The translations under genes and the position numbers were made by a program. Of a stretch of 64,000 nucleotides of DNA, positions 53,401 to 62,400 are shown piece after piece (the first letter of the stretch is position 1; the number at the start of each line of letters is the position of its first letter). This stretch comes from Himantopus leucocephalus (Eukaryota; Chordata; Aves; Charadriiformes; Recurvirostridae): assembly GCA_003993805.1 (NCBI GenBank), contig RSEF01000001.1, positions 58,248,094-58,312,093 on the forward strand, in the 5' to 3' direction. Below the pieces are notes generated by a model. That model had not been told where the DNA came from. It worked only from the letters and a program-made list of their open reading frames with translations, and did not search any database.

Positions 53401-56400
53401 AGGCTGTTTTGTACTTCTTTGAAGTGACTTGCGTAACTTCTTTTTTCATTGGGAAAACCCAGGAAACGCTCAGTGTAGATATGTAGAAACTTAGGAGCTT
53501 AAAACACACATCTTCCAACTTATGGAAGATTATGGAAGAATGGCTCTTGTTAAGCTTCTAACAAGAGAAGAATTGATGCTGTTGCTTTCTTTATTTTTTT
53601 TGTCTGCAGTGGTAAAGTCTTGAGTTCTCCAAATTTTTTAACAGCTATAACAGTTGTTAAACTATTGTCTTCTGTTTCTTTTTAGACTTTGTCTGATTTG
53701 GACAGCGAATTGAAGTACATTACTGATGTTGTTAAGGTACACAGTTTCTTTGCTCACTTTTTTCCCCCGACATTGTATTGTCATGTTTCTGACAATTTTT
53801 CATGAATGACTTGTTGCCATTTCTTAGCTGAATGCCTTTGATCAACGACATCTCGATGATATCGACTTCGATGTACGTCTGTCAGCATTCCAGTCAATCA
53901 CAAGCCACATCAAAGAAATGCAAGCAGTGGATATCAACTTCCTCATCCCCGTTATGCACAACTGCTTCTATACCATCCAGGTTGGCTGAATGTTCCTTCT
54001 CTTGGTTTGTGCACCATGTCCATGATGTATCTAACTTCCAAATTATTTCCACTAGCTATTTTTTGACACTGCAAAACATTCAGAGAGCATACTTGAGTCC
54101 TACAAACACCTGTTTTTAATTTGTGTCTGTTTGCCTTTTCACCTGTGTGTCCAGAGGGACAAATACAGTGCAGCAAGAAGGCTCACCAGAGTGCAGTGCA
54201 GCTTTCTATCAGTGAGCCTTGGAACTGTTTGGTCAATTTGTGCTGTATGAAAGGCATATTACAGTCTTGAAAGGCTGCTTTACTTTTTCTAGGAGCATGT
54301 TCTGGTTGCGTGGGCTTGCTGGTAAATCTAAAAGAATTTTTCCTGTTTGGAAGGGTGGCCATTAATTCAGGGCTAGAACTTCTACAGGAAGGGTCTCAAG
54401 AGTTATTTGATCTCTACAGGCTTTGTTATGTTCTGTCCAGTAGTATTATTCAGTCTAGTCTTTTGGGGGTAAAAAGGTGTCATATCCAAACTCATGTGCT
54501 ACAATTTCTTCATCCACTCAGCTAGGGGATATGGCTCTTAGTGACAACGCAAGCCTCTGCTTGACCAGTTTTATCCACCGACTGGCAGAAATAGACCACA
54601 CAGAAGATGACTACAAGGAGCTAATCCAGCACACTCTCCTGGAGTCTGTGAGAAGAGGGCTGAAGAGTAAGACTGAGGTGAGGTGCTGTAATCTGATTAC
54701 ACGTCTCCAGCTGTCTTCAGGACGCCAGGGCATATGAGATTTCTTATAGATGAGTTCTTTGAATCTGTTGCTCGGATAAAAAATGCAGATGCCCACTGTA
54801 GTCAAACTTACCCATCATTTGAAATCTTACAAAAAATCTAACAAGTTACAGAACCCCACTGTCTTGTGTTTCTTTGCCATTGTTCAGCTTTTCTTGGTTG
54901 TAGCTCATTCTGTGGAGGAGAGACTTTAATTTACGTGCAGCCCAAAATAGAGGTGTATTCGCTGTTACTAAAGAATAGGACTTGGCCTGAAACACTCTGT
55001 AAATGACAGCACTGCTGTTCTGAGGAGTGTGTAGCAGCCTCTCTGAGGGGTGCTTAACCTTCACTGCTTGCTGTTTGCAGAGCATCCAGCAGGACTACAC
55101 ATCATTACTTTCCTGCCTCATTCAAACGTTCCCAGCAAATCCTGAATTCCGGGATTTGGTCCAGTTGACCAACCGCCATGATCCTGACATGGACTTCTTT
55201 GAGAACATGAAACACATGCAGGTAAAAGGCAACACGGATTCCCTAGCACCTCTCTCCCCCTGCCAAAGCAAAAGCATTTTACTATGGGGTAACATTTTCT
55301 AAAGCATCTGTGCGTTGTCTTTACAGAGAAATTGAACCTGTGTCATTAGGTATTGGGTTAAAAAAAAAGGCGGGGGGGGAACGTGAGCATTGTCGCATGG
55401 GTCATGGCAAATCAAAGTCATATTTCTATCTAAAAATGTCTTGGCTGTGTGATTTAGAAGCACTCTTTTTACCTGTTCCTAATTTAGCTAAAAGAATTGC
55501 TTTCATTTTAAGTGATTGTTCATGATCTTGAGCGGGCAACTTCACATTACAACCTGTGTGTGACCCAGCCCACAGTCAGCAACAGTGTCCTGAGGATCAC
55601 TCTGATGTAGCTAGGGAACAGGTATTTTTGTTTTTAATAGCCTGTTCCTGGCTACTCGCTGTCTGGAGGCTCTGCAGCCCCTTTTCATTCACAGGACTTT
55701 AATATAAATGTTGCACAAAGCCTGGTCTCCTGTTTTTTCTTGCAGTACGAAAATACAGTGTTTCTCCTGCTTTCCAAGATGCAATCCGAGAGCACCTTTG
55801 CTACATCTGTACTTATATGTAGAGTCTAAATTTTTCCCTTGTAATTTTATCAAGCCTTCTCATCTTGTATCAGTTGCCTCCCTTGTTTGATAACTGAAGA
55901 TGGCACAGTCTTAGGATTGTGAATTCACAGTGAAATATCTCATTGAGCTGGAATATTTATTGAGGCAAAAGGCTAGTGAAAGCCCAGAGGCTGAAGGAAA
56001 AAGGCATGGCCTGTCCTTGAAAATGAACGTAATATGTTTATGACATTACTAAAAATTGAGGCATTTTCAGAACTGCTGAATGTATGTGCTCCCTCATGCT
56101 AGGTGTGACTCAAGGGCCACCTCATTAACTGCCTCTCATGTTTGGCTCAGATCCACAGGAGGGCACGAGCTCTGAGGAAACTGGCTAAGCAGCTCACTGA
56201 AAAAAACCTTGTGCTGTCTTCCAAATCCCTGCAGAACTACATCATGCCTTATGCTACTACTGCCATTTTTAATGAAAAAATGCTTAAGGTAGGCTTTTAA
56301 ATTTAATGCATCCATTTTGAATATTTTCATCTTTCTTGTACCATTCTCCTTAAAAGACTAACCAATTCAAAAGGCTGATAGGTTTGTGGAGTGAGTGTTC

Positions 56401-59400
56401 CCATTTCAGATGAGTGCTGTTCTTCTTTTGGTGGCAGAAAGAGGGTTTGGAAGGTGCAGATGCAGTCTGGGCCCAATCGTATATCTGTTAAACCTGTCCT
56501 GTTTCTTGAAGATGGATCTCTTTAGTGTTTGGGGTTTTTTATGTTGGGTGTTTGTTTGGTTTTTTTTACTTGGGGTTATATTTTTTTGCAATTTTGTAAT
56601 CAAGTTATTATTTTTTCCCCTGTGTCTCTGAACTGCTGTCTTCCTGTTCAGTTGTGAGATTAGTCACTCTTTGGCAGCAGAATGTGTGTAGTGGGGAACA
56701 TAGGCTGTGCCTACTAATTGAGGTGGGAATAAATACTGTTTTCTCTGGACTTATGGGGGAACTGCAGGAATCAGCTGAAAACGTCTGAAATGATTAGTAG
56801 AAATCATTAGTGGCTTTGTAATTAAAGTTTGAAAGGTGACATTTTGTTAGTCGCTTTCCATACATTTTATTGAAAACCTGTGCAGTGAAATTACTTATAA
56901 TGTCAATGTGGATAGACTTTCTACTTGGGACTTGGAAAAGCAAGGCTTCACGCTTCTGTACAGTTCCCTGCACATTATCAGGAGAACAGCAGAGCTGCTT
57001 ATGTCAGACCAAGCAAGTGTCTAATTCGTTTACTGTCAGAAATATTCTTCTGAAGCTGAAACAATTAGAGCTTAAGCACAGGACCGAACACCTACAGCCA
57101 TACAGACTGTGCCCATCAGTAAAGTGACTGCAGTCGTTCTTTGACCAATGGGAGGTAAAATGCATTGATGGAAACCTTGGTGAAGACACAAACACATTTT
57201 ATTTCACATCAGAAATGGGTTAATGATGTGTATTTCTAATTGATCAGCATAGCCCAGCAATGTGCCATGTATCTGTGGTTAGATATCTTGACGGGTTTTC
57301 AGCTCTTCACGCAAATGAAGAACTAAAGAAGACTATAGATTTAGTTATGTGAGAAAATTTAAATGTGTGCAGAAATAGTTGGAGGAAGTGGGTCTGGAGA
57401 TCTGCTTGGTCAGCTGTGATTTGTATTTTTTATTTTTTATTTTTTGTTTTCTTTACCTGGTGGTCAGGAGGAGATCTAAAAGAGCAGAATACCAAGCATC
57501 CCCACTAGACAAACATTACTTCTTCTGGCTCTTGTTGCTTTGAGTAAAGTATGCTTTAGACACATGTTCATCATCAATGTTAACAGCAACTGAATTTCTG
57601 TCTTTTGGGCAGCATGAAAATATGGTAACAGCCTCGGTTGAAGTTGTTGGAGCTGTCTGCCAACATCTGTCGTGGTCAGCATACTTGTACCACTTAAAGC
57701 ATTTCATCCATGTCCTGCAAACGGGACAGATCAGCCCAAAGCTGGGAGTCAGGTAGGTACTGTGAACGATGCTGCTCTAGGTTTCTCCAGAGACTGCTAA
57801 GACAAAATTGAGTGTCTTAAGGAGCATCACATGGATTTTAGCCTCTTCCCTGGGATGAGAGATTGCCAAATTTGAGGTGGGTTTATGCAAGTGAAAGTGG
57901 CCATGGCCTTGCAGCCTGCAACTATGAAGGATTAATAGGTCATTACTTTCTCATGCTGTGTCTCACTGAGTGCATGCCAGCATTAGCAGCTTCTGCTTCT
58001 GTCAGGCTGTCCCTGCTCCTGGGACACCTCCAGTGAGCTAGGTCACAGAATGCATCTAGCTGAAAAGCAATCATTTTTTATTTCCTGGGTTGCTATTTCA
58101 GGATGAACCTTCTTATGCTGCAGTGTCACTGAGCCTGAAGTTTTCCAAGAAGTGCTTTTAAGGTTTTCTGTTGTGTTGGTCTATGCAGCCTCTCCTTTTT
58201 GTGTAGAGTACTGATCTCTCTTCATGTTTTCCTTCTGTAGCTTGTTAGAGAGAGTGCTGGAAGCCTTTCACTTTGACCATGAAACGCTTGAAAAGCAGCT
58301 TGTGACCATTGACAACCAAGGTGAGCTTTCTGCTCCTGACTGTAGAAACACTACCTGTAACTGCTCAAGGTGCAGCTAATCAAATGTTTGTGTTTTACTC
58401 TTGACATCAGCTACTTTCAGCTTTTTTAAATGTGCATATTGGAAACTAGTTTTGACTTGCCTCCTCAGAAGCAATGCACGCTGTCCTCCTGTGTGGTGAC
58501 AAAGTGAGGAAAGGTGCAGGGAACCATCTCCATGTTACCTCTCCGTCCCAGGCCTCCATAAGCCAAAACAGCCTGGGCTAGGTTTATGCAAATCTGGGGG
58601 GTTCTCCAAGGTCTGCACCCACCCGCGTGGCTGCTGTCACATCTGAATTTTTTGTCCTTGATGTTGGCTGCTCTTAAGGTTATCTGCGGCCTGAGAAGGG
58701 TGCTGTATGTCCTCGCCTTGCTTCCCCCGCCATTTCATGGGAAGAACTGGTATCTTTGGCTTCTTCACCATTGTGGTTACCTATGTTGTGCCCTTTGGGA
58801 TATTCTGAGGAAGGAGGAGGATGTCTCACAGCTGTGCTTGTCAGTACCTCTTGCCTTGTGAAATTCTCAAATGTAAGTGAATGGCAGTTCTCTCAGGTTC
58901 AAGCACATTGACCTTTGCTAAGGTGTCTACGGACTTCAGCCGAAGAGTAACCTAGTCTTTGCTTTAAGCCTAGCCCTGAGGGGTGATTATCAGAAACTGG
59001 CATGCCAGATCTTCTCTACCCAGTAAAACAACCCTGATGCTTACTCATTGTTTGCTGTTGCTGATGATAGGTGGGAGCTTTGTCCAGAACAAAGCCATCA
59101 CAAGAGTCACTTCTAAAGGGCTCGATTTTTTTGTGGCCTCCTATATTTACCTATGCTTTTGACAATTACTTGACAGAAGCTGCTGCCATGGACCTTGATC
59201 CAGTGGTTGAGGGTGAAGAAGCCATGGAGCAGGAGCAGAGTGAAGGGGAAGAGGAGGTGGTTGAGGAAAAGAAAGAGAAGAATCTCCCTGAGGAGCCGGC
59301 AGAACCTGAGCAAGTGGCTGAGACATCTGAAGATGCTGAGCAAGTGACCAAACCTGTTTCTTTCTTACCCCGAAATAAAGAGGAGCTGGAGTGTCTGATC

Positions 59401-62400
59401 AAACACATTCAAGATACAGTTACAGTCAACATCTTGCCTAAATTGCACAGGTGTATTGTTGCAAAGGTGAGGAGTTGGCACTGGAAAGGTGTTTTGCAGG
59501 CCTGTGCTGCTACTGTAAAGGTTGGGGTGCCACTTCAAAGCCCAGTGGAGGAAATGCAGCACATAAAAAAAAAAAATAAATAGATGCAACTGGAGAGAGA
59601 CCACCTGAAAGCATAAAAGAGGCTTCATCCCCTTTGTTGTGTCATGGAGATTGCTGACAGACTCTCTGGTCAGTGTGAGTGTGGTGTCTTTACTTCCCTG
59701 CTGAGAATTGTCTTGAACCACACAAATGAAACAATTCACTTCGTGCAACCTGTTGAAATGTTCTCAACCACTTGCTAGCACCCAGCTTAGCTTCTGTATT
59801 GAAAACACAGGGATTCATCTCAGCTGTCCTTTAGCTGTCTTGAGTTTTTTCCTGTAGTCAGCAGAGGATAGCAACTTGCCTTGTTGGCCTCTTCTAGGGT
59901 TTGTTGAGACAAAGCAGGATTTGTTTATGTATAGTAAAAGTGCATTGTGTCTTGCTTTCTTAAAAAGGTTAAAAGAGATGAGGAACACAAGCTTGTGAAA
60001 TCCAACGTTGTGAATGATGATGAGGTAGTTCGTATTCCATTAGCTTTTGCAATGGTCAGGATGATGCAGTGTCTTCCCCAAGAAGTGATGGAAGCCAACC
60101 TGCCAAGGTAAATCCTGTCAGTGCTCCTTAAATGCTGTTCATTGTGCTGGGAACGAGTGCAGGCACCTTTCTCAATCTATGGTTACTTACAAGGCTAAAT
60201 CCAAGAGGGGCATCCTAATGGTCCTTTAATTACTTTGTTTTAAAACTCATTTTCCTAGTGACATTCCCCTCTGCTAGCATTTGACTTCTGTAAAGCTAAG
60301 TTTTAAAGGAACTTGGTAAATAAGAACAGAGCTGTGAAGCAAGGTGCACAGGTAGGGGAGGCAGAGCTGGGGAAAGAATAATGTACAGAATGGAAGGAGA
60401 ATTGGTAAAACGTCTTGAAGGACAGTAGGTATGTGTATGACTTTAAAGCCTTTCTATGATGCTGTCTTTGAGTATAGCTGTGGTTGTGAAAAAGGCCTGA
60501 AAAGCAGCCTCTTTAGCTAGCAGTGTAATTAGTTCTGCTCTGTTTGGGGGTGAACTAAGCTGTTTATCTCTGTTTCCAGCATCCTGCTGAAAGTCTGCAC
60601 ATTTCTGAGGAACAGATTTCAAGAAATCCGGGACATTGCCCGTAACACTCTCACTAAAATCATGGAAACATTGGGAGTGAAGTACCTTCAGTACATCTTA
60701 AAAGAGATGCAGTCCACTCTCGTCCATGGGTACCAGGTAATGTTGAAATTCTTGAATGTGTTTGGAGGAGAATGCTAAGGGAAGGTGCTACTGAAATTGT
60801 TTTGCACCGGTAGAATGGCTTGATATAATACAACTGAATACTATTGCTAGTGCCTACGTCAGTCTTTGTTATGCCGTGTGTCAAACGAGGGTCTGTACCC
60901 AAAGAACTTACAGTCTAAGCAGGGAAGAAGAGAGGATATCCATTTTCCCAGTGAAGAGTTGAGGTATGGAGGTGAAGGATGAGTTTCTGGTTCCAATAAG
61001 ATTAGTGGAAATCTTTCCAGTAAGGTCTTTAGGGCCAAGCATCATCTGAGGTGAGTTGCCACAGAGTCTGCACAGGCAGTATGTGGTGATGCTAATTGAA
61101 GTCTTGCTTCCTAGATCCAGAGCCAAGGCTCTGACTATTAATTCGTCTTTCCTCTTTCCACGGTGGTTGGGGTTAAGAATAATTTTCTATATGAAATACT
61201 ACAGTGGAATAGCATGAGCTTCTAGCTGCTGTAAAAGTGAAAGTGCCAGTTAGCACAGCATAAAAATATCAGTGAGAGCACTGGGGAAAGAGGAGATTCC
61301 AGCTCTCCTGCTGGTGTGTGGAGGGACGGGCTACTTCCTGCTGCTGGTACGTGGATTCTCCTCCTCCCTGTGATTTTTATTTTTTTTTTATTTTTTTTTT
61401 TTTATTTTCCTATAATGAGAACTCAAATGCAGTGTGTGAGTTGTGATGTCTGCTATGGGAGTCTCCCCATGCAGTATTATTAAAGAGGTCTATGCAGGGG
61501 TTTGGAAACATGATCTTTCTCTTTTCCGCAGCTCCATGTGCTGACTTTCACTGTGAACCTGCTACTGAAGGGCCTTGCTACCAGGCTCAGTGCTGGTGAT
61601 TTGGACCCCTGCTTAGATATCCTGATTGAGGTAAAAACTATTCAAGATTGAAGGAAAGAGCATCATGAAGTGCCTGGGGCAGATTCTGGGAGGAGAAGGT
61701 TTTGTGTAGATTGTCTCAGGCTTGGTGGCAAACAGGGCTGATTGTGTGTGTACTGCAAAGGAAGGAGACCGTTTTCTACTGAGGCATCATCAGACCCCTT
61801 GTAGAGTAGCAAAGTATCTCTGAGGCTGTATCCTGAGCCCTGCGTCCTGAGAGGGAATGTGTTTAAGATTAAGATGTTTCCCTATACTCTAAATGGCTGA
61901 GCATGTCAACAGACATCTAGTCAATGCAGTCCACAGAGCCCAGGAGCTCAGCTGGGCACCCAGATGGGTTATATTTGGATGTCCTGGTCTGACTGCAGTC
62001 CTACTCATTCCATCACAACACCACAGAGGGATGTGAGAACAGCATCCTCATATGGTTTGTTCAAACTGAGGTGTTTTACATCGACAAAGGAAAGCTAGAC
62101 ATGATTTGTGGGAAAACTGGACAATTGTTTTTTTCTGTGAGTGGGGAAAAAATAGTGTTGTTCTGCTGCTAATGGAGGAATCTGGCTTTGCTTTTCTGCT
62201 CCTCTCATTCACTTCTCTTGCCTGATTTCCAAAGATTTTCAACCAAGAGTTGTTTGGGGCTGTAGCTGAAGAGAAGGAAGTGAAGGGAATTGTCTCCAAG
62301 GTCATGGAAGCACGCAAGAACAAGAGTTACGATTCCTATGAAATTCTCGGAAAGTTCATAGGAAAAGGCCAGGTGACGAAACTTATTCTGCCACTGAAAG

